Assembly: GCF_001523745.2 (NCBI RefSeq)
Contig: NZ_CP013387.1
Location: 744,001 to 808,000 of the forward strand
Direction: 5' to 3'
From: Burkholderia mayonis
Lineage (GTDB): Bacteria; Pseudomonadota; Gammaproteobacteria; Burkholderiales; Burkholderiaceae
DNA: 64,000 nt
The notes beneath the pieces are model-generated. The model was not told the origin of the DNA, searched no databases, and saw only the letters and a program-made list of their open reading frames with translations. The position numbers and the translations under genes are program-made. Numbering within the stretch: the stretch's first letter is position 1; each line of letters opens with the position of its first letter. Positions 24,023 to 33,037 of the stretch are shown one piece after another.

Positions 24023-25297
24023 ATGTCGAACGCCAATCCTTTCTTCTCGCAATCGCTCGCCGAGCGTGACGCGTCCGTGCGCGGCGCGATCCTCAAGGAA
24101 CTCGAGCGGCAGCAGTCGCAAGTCGAGCTGATCGCGTCGGAGAACATCGTGTCGCGCGCGGTGCTCGAGGCGCAGGGCTCGGTGCTGACGAACAAGTATG
24201 CGGAAGGCTATCCGGGCAAGCGCTATTACGGCGGCTGCGAATTCGCGGACGAAGTCGAGGCGCTCGCGATCGATCGCGTGAAGCGGATCTTCAACGCCGG
24301 CTATGCGAACGTGCAGCCGCACTCCGGCGCGCAGGCGAACGGCTCGGTGATGCTCGCGCTCGCGAAGCCGGGCGATACGGTGCTCGGCATGTCGCTCGAC
24401 GCGGGCGGGCACCTGACGCACGGCGCGAAGCCGGCGCTGTCAGGCAAGTGGTTCAACGCGGTCCAGTACGGCGTAAACCGCGACACGATGCTGATCGATT
24501 ACGACCAGATCGAGGAGCTCGCGCAGCAGCACAAGCCGAGTCTCATCATCGCGGGCTTCTCCGCGTATCCGCGCAAGCTCGACTTCGCACGCTTTCGCGC
24601 GATCGCCGATTCGGTCGGCGCGAAGCTGATGGTCGACATGGCGCACATCGCCGGCGTGATCGCCGCGGGCCGCCACGCGAATCCGGTCGAGCACGCGCAC
24701 GTCGTCACGTCGACGACGCACAAGACGCTGCGCGGACCGCGCGGCGGCTTCGTGCTGACGAACGACGAAGACATCGCGAAGAAGATCAACTCGGCGGTGT
24801 TCCCCGGCCTGCAGGGCGGTCCGCTGATGCACGTGATCGCCGGCAAGGCGGTCGCGTTCGGCGAGGTGCTGGCCGACGACTTCAAGACCTACATCGACCA
24901 CGTGCTCGCGAACGCGCAGGCGCTCGGCGAAGTGCTGAAGGCGGGAGGCGTCGATCTCGTGACGGGCGGCACCGACAACCATCTGCTGCTCGTCGATCTG
25001 CGTCCGAAGGGCCTGAAGGGCGCGCAGGTCGAGCAGGCGCTCGAGCGGGCGGGCATCACCTGCAACAAGAACGGCATCCCGTTCGATACCGAGAAGCCGA
25101 CGATCACGTCGGGCATCCGCCTCGGCACGCCGGCCGGCACGACGCGCGGCTTCGGCGTCGCGGAGTTCCGCGAGGTCGGCCGGCTGATTCTCGAGGTGTT
25201 CGACGCGCTGCGCGCGAACCCGGAAGGCGACCGCGCGACCGAACAGCGCGTGCGCCGCGAGATCTTCGCGCTCTGCGAGCGCTTCCCGATTTACTGA
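24023..25297 (+). CDS. glyA: Serine hydroxymethyltransferase
   Basis: This 424-residue fold-type I PLP enzyme interconverts glycine plus 5,10-methylene-tetrahydrofolate with serine plus tetrahydrofolate. Marks include [34 protein letters not shown] and the PLP lysine Lys234 in [14 protein letters not shown]. The start is ATG 24023 ([10 protein letters not shown]); an in-frame GTG at 24008 is possible. The gene stands at the head of the dgc operon, where it would turn glycine from betaine into serine using one-carbon units. A housekeeping glyA is expected elsewhere in the genome, so this is probably a pathway-dedicated paralogue, as in Pseudomonas. Confidence 0.97.
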   Translation: MSNANPFFSQSLAERDASVRGAILKELERQQSQVELIASENIVSRAVLEAQGSVLTNKYAEGYPGKRYYGGCEFADEVEALAIDRVKRIFNAGYANVQPHSGAQANGSVMLALAKPGDTVLGMSLDAGGHLTHGAKPALSGKWFNAVQYGVNRDTMLIDYDQIEELAQQHKPSLIIAGFSAYPRKLDFARFRAIADSVGAKLMVDMAHIAGVIAAGRHANPVEHAHVVTSTTHKTLRGPRGGFVLTNDEDIAKKINSAVFPGLQGGPLMHVIAGKAVAFGEVLADDFKTYIDHVLANAQALGEVLKAGGVDLVTGGTDNHLLLVDLRPKGLKGAQVEQALERAGITCNKNGIPFDTEKPTITSGIRLGTPAGTTRGFGVAEFREVGRLILEVFDALRANPEGDRATEQRVRREIFALCERFPIY

Positions 25298-25351
25298 GCG
25301 CCGCGCCTCAGCACGACGACCGACCCACGCGCAGACCAGACTGGAGAATCC

Positions 25352-26323
25352 ATGAGCACGCTGCATCAGGACAGCATCATCATCGATGGCCTGAACATTT
25401 CGAAATTCGAACGCTCGGTGTTCGAAGACATGCATCAAGGCGGCGTGACGGCCGCGAACTGCACGGTGTCCGTGTGGGAGAACTTCACGAAGACGGTCGA
25501 CAACATCGCGCTGATGAAGAAGCAGATCCGCGACAACGGCGAACTGCTGACGCTCGTGCGCACGACCGACGACATCTTCCGCGCGAAGCGGGAAGGCAAG
25601 ACGGGCGTGATCCTCGGCTTCCAGAACGCGCATGCGTTCGAGGACAACCTCGGCTATGTCGAGGCGTTCGCCGACATGGGCGTGCGCGTCGTTCAGCTCT
25701 GCTACAACACGCAGAATCTCGTCGGCACCGGCTGCTACGAGCGCGATGGCGGACTGTCGGACTTCGGCCGCGAAGTGATCACCGAGATGAACCGTGTCGG
25801 GATCATGGTCGATCTGTCGCACGTCGGCGGCAACACATCGTCGGAAGCGATCGCGTTCTCGAAGAAGCCCGTCTGCTATTCGCACTGCCTGCCGTCCGGC
25901 CTGAAAGAGCATCCGCGCAACAAGAGCGACGCGCAACTGAAGGAGATCGCCGAGGCAGGCGGCTTCGTCGGCGTGACGATGTTCGCGCCGTTCCTGAAGC
26001 GCGGGATCGACGCGACGATCGACGATTACATCGAAGCGATCGATTACGTCGTGAACCTGATCGGCGAGGACGCGGTCGGCATCGGCACCGACTTCACGCA
26101 AGGCTTCAGCGTCGACTTCTTCGACTGGCTCACGCACGACAAGGGCCGCTACCGCCGGCTCACGAATTTCGGCAAGGTCGTAAACCCGGAAGGAATCCGC
26201 ACGATCGGCGAATTCCCGAACCTGACGGCCGCGATGGAGCGCGCCGGCTGGAAGGCGTCGCGCATCCGCAAGATCATGGGCGAGAACTGGGTGCGCGTGT
26301 TCAAGGAGGTCTGGGGCGCGTAG
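25352..26323 (+). CDS. M19 (renal dipeptidase) family protein of the dgc operon
   Basis: This 323-residue TIM-barrel protein belongs to the M19 membrane dipeptidase family by overall pattern: DLSHVG with His157, YSHCLPSGLKEHPRNKSD with His178, and GIGTDF with Asp247. However, the N-terminal metal motif, normally DGHND, reads DGLNI (12-16). The bridging glutamate region, normally EGG, reads FQNAHAF with Gln91. Three of the usual six metal ligands are therefore replaced. It has no signal peptide. The same gene precedes dgcA in Pseudomonas and is co-regulated with betaine catabolism there. Its reaction is unknown to me; classical dipeptidase activity is doubtful. The start follows GGAG (25343-25346). 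Confidence 0.88.
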   Translation: MSTLHQDSIIIDGLNISKFERSVFEDMHQGGVTAANCTVSVWENFTKTVDNIALMKKQIRDNGELLTLVRTTDDIFRAKREGKTGVILGFQNAHAFEDNLGYVEAFADMGVRVVQLCYNTQNLVGTGCYERDGGLSDFGREVITEMNRVGIMVDLSHVGGNTSSEAIAFSKKPVCYSHCLPSGLKEHPRNKSDAQLKEIAEAGGFVGVTMFAPFLKRGIDATIDDYIEAIDYVVNLIGEDAVGIGTDFTQGFSVDFFDWLTHDKGRYRRLTNFGKVVNPEGIRTIGEFPNLTAAMERAGWKASRIRKIMGENWVRVFKEVWGA

Positions 26324-26446
26324 ACGTCCGCTTTCTTCGTTTTCAACCGATTCGATTCAGGACGCGCCCGCTCGACGAGCGACGGCGCGCGGACGATGCC
26401 GCGCGTGCGCGAAGACGCCGCGCGTTTTACCCCACGGAGTCACACG

Positions 26447-26980
26447 ATGCAACCGCAACTGCCGATCGACGTCGATCCGAACACCGGCGTCTGGACCACC
26501 GACGCGCTGCCGATGCTATACGTGCCGCGCCATTTCTTCACGAACAACCATACGGCGGTGGAAGCGGCGCTCGGCCGCGACGTCTACGCGGACATTCTCT
26601 ACCAGGCCGGCTACAAGTCGGCGTACCACTGGTGCGACAAGGAGGCGAAGCAGCACGGGATCGCCGGCATGGCGGTGTTCGAGCATTACCTGAAGCGCCT
26701 GTCGCAGCGCGGCTGGGGGCTGTTCTCGATCATCGAGGCCGATCCGGCGAACGCGCGCGCGAAGATCGAACTGCGCCACTCGTCGTTCGTGCTCGCGCAG
26801 CCGGGCAAGGAAGGCAAGCTCTGCTACATGTTCGCCGGCTGGTTCGCGGGCGCGATGGACTGGGTCAACGACACGGCGCGGGCAGGCTCGGGCGCGCCGC
26901 GCGCGCAATCGAAGGAAGCGCAATGCGCGGCCGAAGGCCACGACCATTGCGTGTTCGAAGTGTCGCCGCTTTCGCACTGA
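26447..26980 (+). CDS. V4R-like (DUF5943-type) small protein of the dgc operon
   Basis: This 177-residue soluble protein starts at ATG 26447 after CGGAG (26435-26439). The N-terminal phrase PMLYVPRHFFTNNHTAVEAA and the C-terminal QCAAEGHDHCVFEVSPL resemble V4R (4-vinyl reductase) domains, which end in a Cys-rich loop and bind small hydrophobic ligands or a metal. Here two cysteines flank an acidic/His loop. The gene sits between the M19 protein and dgcA exactly as in Pseudomonas, where a homologue is part of the GbdR regulon. No catalytic role is established as far as I know, so I infer only participation in dimethylglycine metabolism. Confidence 0.75.
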   Translation: MQPQLPIDVDPNTGVWTTDALPMLYVPRHFFTNNHTAVEAALGRDVYADILYQAGYKSAYHWCDKEAKQHGIAGMAVFEHYLKRLSQRGWGLFSIIEADPANARAKIELRHSSFVLAQPGKEGKLCYMFAGWFAGAMDWVNDTARAGSGAPRAQSKEAQCAAEGHDHCVFEVSPLSH

Positions 26981-27035
26981 CACGACATCCACCACGCCAA
27001 CGTCACGCTTACGAGAACGCCAGAGGTCGCCCGCG

Positions 27036-29099
27036 ATGCGCTATCCCCATCTGTTCAAACCCTTGACGCTGAACCAGCTCACGCTGCGCAACCGGATCGT
27101 CAGCACCGCGCACGCGGAGGTGTACGCGGAACCGGGCGGGCTGCCCGGCGATCGCTACATTCGCTACTACGAGGAAAAGGCGAAGGGCGGGGTCGGCCTC
27201 GCCGTGTGCGGCGGGTCGAGCCCGGTATCGATCGACAGCCCGCAGGGCTGGTGGAAATCGGTGAACCTGTCGACCGACAAGATCGTCGATCCGCTGTCGC
27301 GGCTTGCCGAAGCGATGCATCGGCACGGCGCGAAGATCATGATCCAGGCGACGCACATGGGCCGACGCTCCGCCTTTCACGGCGAGCACTGGCCGCACCT
27401 GATGTCGCCGTCGGGCGTGCGCGAGCCGGTGCACCGCGGCAACGCTAAGATCATCGAGGTCGAGGAAATCCGCCGGATCATCGGCGATTTCGCCGCGGCC
27501 GCGAAGCGCGTGAAGGATGCGGGGATGGACGGCATCGAGATCTCGGCCGCGCACCAGCATCTGATCGACCAGTTCTGGAGCCCGCGGACGAACTTCCGTA
27601 CTGACGAATGGGGCGGCAGCCTCGAGAACCGGCTGCGCTTCGGCGTCGAAGTGCTGAAGGCGGTGCGCGAGGCGGTCGGCCGCGATTTTTGCGTCGGCCT
27701 GCGGATGTGCGGCGACGAGTTCCATGAAGACGGCCTCGATCACGAGCAATTGAAAGAGATCGCGCAGGCGATGTCCGAGACGGGCTTGATCGATTACCTC
27801 GGCGTGATCGGCTCGGGCGCGGACACGCACAACACGCTCGCGAACTGCATGCCGCCGATGGCGCTGCCGCCCGAGCCGTTCGTGCATCTCGCGGCGGGCA
27901 TCAAGTCGGTCGTCAAGATTCCGGTGATGCACGCGCAGAGCATTCGCGATGCCGGTCAGGCCGAGCGCCTGCTCGCGAACGGGATGGTCGATCTCGTCGG
28001 CATGACGCGCGCGCAGATCGCCGATCCGCACATGGTCATCAAGATCCGCGACGGCCGCGAGGACGAGATCAAGCAGTGCGTCGGCGCGAACTATTGCATC
28101 GACCGCCAGTACAACGGCCTCGACGTGCTGTGCGTGCAGAACGCGGCGACGTCGCGCGAGGCGACGATGCCGCACGTGATCGAGAAGTCGCGCGGGCCGA
28201 AGCGCAAGGTCGCCGTGGTCGGCGCGGGGCCGGCCGGACTCGAAGCGGCCCGCGTCGCGCGTTCGCGCGGCCATGACGTCGTGCTGTTCGAGAAGCATCA
28301 TGAAGTCGGCGGACAGATCATGCTCGCCGCAAAGGCGCCGCAGCGCGAGCAGATGGCGGGCATCGTGCGCTGGTTCGACATGGAGACGAAGCGTCTCGGC
28401 GTCGATCGGCGTCTCGGCGTCGAAGCGGACGAGAAGATGATCATGGCCGAAAAGCCGGACATCATCGTGCTCGCGACGGGCGGTTCGAGCTTCACGCAGC
28501 AGGTGCCGGCTTGGGGCGTCGCCGAAGGGCTCGCGGTCAGTTCGTGGGACATCCTGTCGGGCCGCGTCGAGCCGAAGCAGAACGTGCTCGTCTACGACGG
28601 CGTCAGCACGCATGCGGGCGCGGGCGTCGCCGATTTCATCTCGAGCCGCGGCTCGAAGGTCGAGATCGTCACGCCGGACGTGAAGGTCGCCGACGACTGC
28701 GGCGGCACGACATTTCCGATCTTTTACCGGCGTCTCTATGCGCAGGGCGTGATCCACACGCCGAACTACTGGCTCGATCGCGTCTATGAAGAGGACGGCA
28801 GGAAGATCGCGGTGCTGCGCAACGAATACACCGAGGAGCAGGAGGAGCGTGCGGTCGATCAGGTCGTGATCGAGAACGGCGTCACGCCGAACGACGCGCT
28901 GTACTGGCAGCTGAAGCCGGAATCGGTCAATCGCGGCCAGATCGACGTGCACAAGCTGTTCGCCGCCGAGCCGCAGCCGTGCCTGTCCGAGGCGCTCGGC
29001 AACGGCCGCTTCCTGCTGTTCCGCGTCGGCGACTGTATTTCGATGCACAACATCCATGGTGCGATCTACGACGCGCTGCGTCTCGTGAAGGATTTCTGA
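27036..29099 (+). CDS. dgcA: DgcA, dimethylglycine demethylase flavoprotein subunit
   Basis: This 687-residue protein is of the Old Yellow Enzyme/trimethylamine dehydrogenase type. An FMN TIM barrel occupies residues 1-370 (FKPLTLNQLTLRNRIVSTAH, AAHQHLIDQFWSPRTNFRTD). An iron-sulfur region follows at 348-366, then FAD/NAD-type folds (AVVGAGPAGLEAARVARSRG). It removes a methyl group from dimethylglycine, giving sarcosine and formaldehyde, with electrons passing to DgcB and the ETF pair. In the cluster region Cys348, Cys354 and Cys366 are present, but position 351 is Ala where trimethylamine dehydrogenase has a ligand cysteine. The start is 27036; GAGAACG and AGAGG lie upstream. dgcB follows after two bases. 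Confidence 0.92.
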   Translation: MRYPHLFKPLTLNQLTLRNRIVSTAHAEVYAEPGGLPGDRYIRYYEEKAKGGVGLAVCGGSSPVSIDSPQGWWKSVNLSTDKIVDPLSRLAEAMHRHGAKIMIQATHMGRRSAFHGEHWPHLMSPSGVREPVHRGNAKIIEVEEIRRIIGDFAAAAKRVKDAGMDGIEISAAHQHLIDQFWSPRTNFRTDEWGGSLENRLRFGVEVLKAVREAVGRDFCVGLRMCGDEFHEDGLDHEQLKEIAQAMSETGLIDYLGVIGSGADTHNTLANCMPPMALPPEPFVHLAAGIKSVVKIPVMHAQSIRDAGQAERLLANGMVDLVGMTRAQIADPHMVIKIRDGREDEIKQCVGANYCIDRQYNGLDVLCVQNAATSREATMPHVIEKSRGPKRKVAVVGAGPAGLEAARVARSRGHDVVLFEKHHEVGGQIMLAAKAPQREQMAGIVRWFDMETKRLGVDRRLGVEADEKMIMAEKPDIIVLATGGSSFTQQVPAWGVAEGLAVSSWDILSGRVEPKQNVLVYDGVSTHAGAGVADFISSRGSKVEIVTPDVKVADDCGGTTFPIFYRRLYAQGVIHTPNYWLDRVYEEDGRKIAVLRNEYTEEQEERAVDQVVIENGVTPNDALYWQLKPESVNRGQIDVHKLFAAEPQPCLSEALGNGRFLLFRVGDCISMHNIHGAIYDALRLVKDF

Positions 29100-29101
29100 C
29101 G

Positions 29102-31027
29102 ATGAATCCGGCCTTTCTGATTACCGCGTTGCTGTGGCTGTCGGTCGCGGGCCTCGCGTTCGCCGTCGCGAAGCGTTCGTCGTACTGGCGGCTCGGCCGC
29201 GCGACCGCACCCGGCGTGTTCGGGCTCGCGAATCTGTTTGCGATTCCGAAGCGTTATTTCGTCGATCTGCATCACGTCGTCGCGCGCGATCCGTATATCG
29301 CGAAGACACACGTCGCGACGGCGGGCGGCGGGATCGCCGCGCTCGCGCTCGTGTTCGTCAACTACGGGCTCGCGATCTATTCGCCGTGGCTCGACAAGCT
29401 GATCTTTGTCGCGGCGCTCGCGATGCTCGTCGGCGCGGTGTTCGTGTGGCGCCGTCGTCATGCGAAGAACGTGCCCGCGCGTTTGTCGCGCGGCCCGTGG
29501 AATACGCTGCCCTGGCTGCTCGGCGCGTTCGCGCTCGGTCTCGTGCTGTTCATGCTCGTGCCGACCGCCGCGATGTCGGGCGCGTTCGCGGTGTTGTGCG
29601 CGGTGCTGATCGGCGTCGGCGCGTTTGCGATGACGGTCGGCGCGGCGAAGGGCGGGCCGATGAAGCATGCGATCGCGGGTCTGCTGCATCTCGCGTTCCA
29701 TCCGCGTCAGGAGCGCTTTGCGGCGACGCGCGAGCCGTACGCCGACAACGGCGTCGCGATGCCGCCGACCGCGCTGAAGCCGTCCGATGTCGAGCATGAC
29801 GAGTACGGCGTCGCGAAGCCGGCCGAATTCCGCTGGAATCAGCTGCTGAGCTTCGATGCGTGCGTGCAGTGCGGCAAGTGCGAAGCCGCGTGTCCCGCGT
29901 TCGCGTCCGGCCAGCCGCTCAATCCGAAGAAGCTGATCCAGGATCTCGTGGTCGGGATGGCGGGCGGCACCGACGCGGCGTACGCGGGCAGCCCGACGCC
30001 CGGGATTCCGGTCGGCCAGCACGGCGGCGATCCGCAGCGTCCGATCGTGTCTTCGCTGATCGAGGCTGACACGCTGTGGTCGTGCACGACGTGCCGCGCC
30101 TGCGTACAGGAGTGCCCGATGCTGATCGAGCACGTCGACGCGATCGTCGACATGCGTCGCAACCAGACGCTCGTGCACGGCGCAGTACCCGGCAAGGGCG
30201 CGGACGTGCTCGCGAATCTGCGCGAGACGGGCACGATGGGCGGCTACGACACCGCCGCGCGCTACGACTGGTCAGTCGACCTGAGCGCGCCCGTCGCGCA
30301 GCCGGGGCGTCCTGTCGATGTCCTGATCGTCGCCGGCGAAGGCGCATTCGACATGCGTTATCAGCGCACGCTGCGCGCGCTCGTGAAAGTGCTGAATCAC
30401 GCGGGCGTCGATTACGCGGTGCTTGGCCGCGCGGAAACGGACACGGGCGACGTCGCGCGCCGGCTCGGCGACGAAGCGACGTTCCAGCAGATGGCGAAAC
30501 GCCTGATCGGCGCGCTCGGCACGTTGTCGTTCAAGCAGATCGTGACGGCCGACCCGCACGTGATGCACAGCCTGCGCAACGAGTATCGCGCGCTCGGCGG
30601 CCGCTACACGGTCAAGCATCACACGACCTTCGTCGCCGAGCTGGTTGCGGCCGGGAAGATCAAGCCGCAGGCGGCCGAAGCGCTGCGCGAGAAGCGCATC
30701 ACCTATCACGATCCGTGCTATCTCGGCCGCTACAACGGCGAGACGGAAGCGCCGCGCAAGCTGCTGAAGACGATCGGCATCCAGGTCGTCGAGATGGAGC
30801 GCCATGGGATGCGCGGCCGTTGCTGCGGCGGTGGCGGCGGCGCACCGCTCACGGACGTCCCGGGCAAGCAGCGGATCCCCGACATCCGCATCGCCGACGC
30901 GCGCGCGGTGGGCGCGGAGGTCGTTGCGGTCGGCTGTCCGAACTGCACCGCGATGCTCGAAGGTGTCGTCGGCCCGCGGCCGGACGTGCTCGACGTCGCC
31001 GAACTCGTCGCCGCCTCGCTGGAGTGA
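29102..31027 (+). CDS. dgcB: DgcB, membrane iron-sulfur electron-transfer subunit
   Basis: This 641-residue protein has several N-terminal membrane helices (about 3-25, 75-115 and 130-180). A pair of [4Fe-4S] ferredoxin motifs follows (CVQCGKCEAACP at 254-265 and CTTCRACVQECP at 328-339). Two CCG/heterodisulfide-reductase-like motifs come last (DPCYLGRYN near 540 and RCCGGGGGAP near 575, then GCPNCTAML). It carries electrons from dimethylglycine oxidation to the ETF pair or the quinone pool at the inner membrane. The start at ATG 29102 is two bases after dgcA, showing tight coupling. Confidence 0.9.
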   Translation: MNPAFLITALLWLSVAGLAFAVAKRSSYWRLGRATAPGVFGLANLFAIPKRYFVDLHHVVARDPYIAKTHVATAGGGIAALALVFVNYGLAIYSPWLDKLIFVAALAMLVGAVFVWRRRHAKNVPARLSRGPWNTLPWLLGAFALGLVLFMLVPTAAMSGAFAVLCAVLIGVGAFAMTVGAAKGGPMKHAIAGLLHLAFHPRQERFAATREPYADNGVAMPPTALKPSDVEHDEYGVAKPAEFRWNQLLSFDACVQCGKCEAACPAFASGQPLNPKKLIQDLVVGMAGGTDAAYAGSPTPGIPVGQHGGDPQRPIVSSLIEADTLWSCTTCRACVQECPMLIEHVDAIVDMRRNQTLVHGAVPGKGADVLANLRETGTMGGYDTAARYDWSVDLSAPVAQPGRPVDVLIVAGEGAFDMRYQRTLRALVKVLNHAGVDYAVLGRAETDTGDVARRLGDEATFQQMAKRLIGALGTLSFKQIVTADPHVMHSLRNEYRALGGRYTVKHHTTFVAELVAAGKIKPQAAEALREKRITYHDPCYLGRYNGETEAPRKLLKTIGIQVVEMERHGMRGRCCGGGGGAPLTDVPGKQRIPDIRIADARAVGAEVVAVGCPNCTAMLEGVVGPRPDVLDVAELVAASLE

Positions 31028-31031
31028 CCCG

Positions 31032-32204
31032 ATGACCACGCTCAAACGAATCGATCCGCGCCGGCCGTTCGTCGTCACCGCGGCGGGCCTGAAACGCATC
31101 ACGCTCGGCGAGACGGGCAGTGCATCCGGCGACGCGGCGCAGTGGGCGCCGCACGCACACGGCGCGTCGGCCGCGAAGCCGGTGCGCGTCGTGCGGGAAG
31201 CTGCGCGTGTCTTCCTTGTTGCCGCGCACAGCGAGCGCGGCGCGCTCGACGACCATGCGCGTCAGACGCTTGCCGCCGCCGCGCTGCTCGCCGATGCGCA
31301 AACCGAAGTCGCGCTCGTCGTGTTCGGAGAACTGAACGACGACGCGGGCGCGCTCGGCGCCGACACACTGATCGTGCTGCGCGGCTTCGACTGCCGAGCG
31401 TTCGCGCCGGAGCGCGAGCTCGACGCGCTGCGCGCGTGCGCGGTCGCGCTGTCGCCGCAGCATCTGTTCATTCCCGACAACGCGACGGGCGACGGCGATC
31501 TCGGCCGCCGCTACGCAGCGGCGACGAACGCGAGCGTCGCGACGAACGTCGTCGAGATCGCGGCGGATCACGTCGGTGCGTACGCCGATGCGAAGCGCGG
31601 CTTCGCGACACGCGCGTTGCCCGACGTCGTGCTGCTCGCGCCTAACGCGGTCGAGCCGAAGCTGCCGTTCGTCGGCGCGGCGCGCGAGCGCACGCTCGAC
31701 GGCGCGCCGGACGCACGCTCGTTCGCCGGCGGCGACTATCGCGATCTCGGCCTCGAAGAGATCGACGCCGCGCAGGTCGCGCTCGAAGAAGCGGATTTCA
31801 TCGTGTCGGCGGGCAACGGCGTGACCGACGTCGCCGCGTTCGAGACGCTCGCCGCAACGTTCGGCGCGGCAATCGGCGCGAGCCGCGTCGCGGTCGACAA
31901 CGGCCACTTCACGCGCGACAAGCAGGTGGGCGCGACCGGCAAGACGGTCGATGCGAGTGTCTACATCGCGTTCGGGATCTCGGGCGCCGTCCAGCATCTT
32001 CAGGGGATCAAGGAGTGCCGCCACGTGATCGCGGTGAATCTCGACGGCAGCGCGCCGATCGCCAAGCGCGCGAACCTGACGATCGTCGGTGATGCACAGG
32101 CGACGATCGCCGCGCTGATCGACGAGGTGAACGCCGCTCGCGCCGCGCATGTGCGATCGAGCGCCGCATCGCAAGAGACCGAATACGTGGGAGCCGCAGC
32201 ATGA
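31032..32204 (+). CDS. Electron transfer flavoprotein alpha-like subunit
   Basis: This 390-residue protein has the FAD-binding C-terminal half of ETF-alpha: SAGNGVTDVAAFETLAATFG, ASRVAVDNGHFTRDKQVGAT, and VYIAFGISGAVQHLQGIKEC. The N-terminal 75 residues are longer than in housekeeping ETF-alpha. With the following beta-like subunit it should accept electrons from DgcAB, and possibly from GbcAB-linked steps, and pass them to the respiratory chain. The same pair follows dgcB in Pseudomonas. ATG 31032 is four bases after the dgcB stop; the stop overlaps the next start (ATGA at 32201). Confidence 0.87.
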   Translation: MTTLKRIDPRRPFVVTAAGLKRITLGETGSASGDAAQWAPHAHGASAAKPVRVVREAARVFLVAAHSERGALDDHARQTLAAAALLADAQTEVALVVFGELNDDAGALGADTLIVLRGFDCRAFAPERELDALRACAVALSPQHLFIPDNATGDGDLGRRYAAATNASVATNVVEIAADHVGAYADAKRGFATRALPDVVLLAPNAVEPKLPFVGAARERTLDGAPDARSFAGGDYRDLGLEEIDAAQVALEEADFIVSAGNGVTDVAAFETLAATFGAAIGASRVAVDNGHFTRDKQVGATGKTVDASVYIAFGISGAVQHLQGIKECRHVIAVNLDGSAPIAKRANLTIVGDAQATIAALIDEVNAARAAHVRSSAASQETEYVGAAA

Positions 32205-32986
32205 ATGCAAATCGAAAGCTCGGAAGCATCGCGGTGCTCGTGTCGGTCGGGCGCCATCCGGTGTCTGGCGCGTCGCGCTACAGCCGCAACGACGCGGCCG
32301 CGCTCGAAATCGGCCGCGCACTGGCCGCTGAGCATCGCGCGCGCCTGGACGTGATCCATGCGGGCGACCCGCGCAATCCGGCGCTCGCCGATTACCTCGC
32401 GCTCGGCGCGGCCGGCGTCGAAGTGCTCGCATGCGCGGCCGGCGACGATGCGGCCGCTGCGCTCGCCGAACGCGTGCGCGGCCACGATCTCGTGCTCACC
32501 GGCACGCGCGCCGAAGGCGCGTACGACACCGGGATGCTGCCGTACCGCGTCGCGGCTGCGCTTGGCTGGCGGTTCGCCGGCGCGGCGGTCGACGTGAGCG
32601 TCGACGCCGGGCGCGCGACGCTGCGGCAATTCTTGCCGAAAGGCGTTCGCCGGCGCGTCGACGCGGCGCTGCCCGCCGTCGTCGCCGTGCATCCGCTCGC
32701 GAACGCACAGCCGCGCTACGCATACGCGCGGCTGCGCGCGGGCGAGGTGCGCGCGACGCACGTCGCGACGCATGCGTCGGCGGATGCCGCGCAATGGACG
32801 ACGCGCGCGGCCGAGCGCAAGCCGGTGAAGCTCGCGGCCACCGACAAGCGCTCAGGCCACGCTCGGATGCTGTCTGCGACGACGACAGAAAGCCACGGCG
32901 GAAACGTCGTAATTGAAGGGAGTTCGGTCGAAAAAGCACAAGTGATCCTCGCGTATTTGCGCGAGCATCAGCTCATCGATTACTGA
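32201..32986 (+). CDS. Electron transfer flavoprotein beta-like subunit
   Basis: This 261-residue protein has the Rossmann-like ETF-beta layout: SRNDAAALEIGRALAAEHRA near the N-terminus, then GHDLVLTGTRAEGAYDTGML and LPYRVAAALGWRFAGAAVDV. It pairs with the alpha-like subunit encoded directly upstream with overlapping codons. Order alpha then beta is the reverse of the usual etfBA order and agrees with the Pseudomonas dgc operon. The C-terminal 60 residues (KPVKLAATDKRSGH onwards) would wrap around the partner, as in ETFs. It is cytoplasmic. Confidence 0.85.
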   Translation: MNANRKLGSIAVLVSVGRHPVSGASRYSRNDAAALEIGRALAAEHRARLDVIHAGDPRNPALADYLALGAAGVEVLACAAGDDAAAALAERVRGHDLVLTGTRAEGAYDTGMLPYRVAAALGWRFAGAAVDVSVDAGRATLRQFLPKGVRRRVDAALPAVVAVHPLANAQPRYAYARLRAGEVRATHVATHASADAAQWTTRAAERKPVKLAATDKRSGHARMLSATTTESHGGNVVIEGSSVEKAQVILAYLREHQLIDY

Positions 32987-33037
32987 ACGATGCCTGTCGG
33001 CAACAACACCATGGATGCAAGGAATCCGGAGCACACG

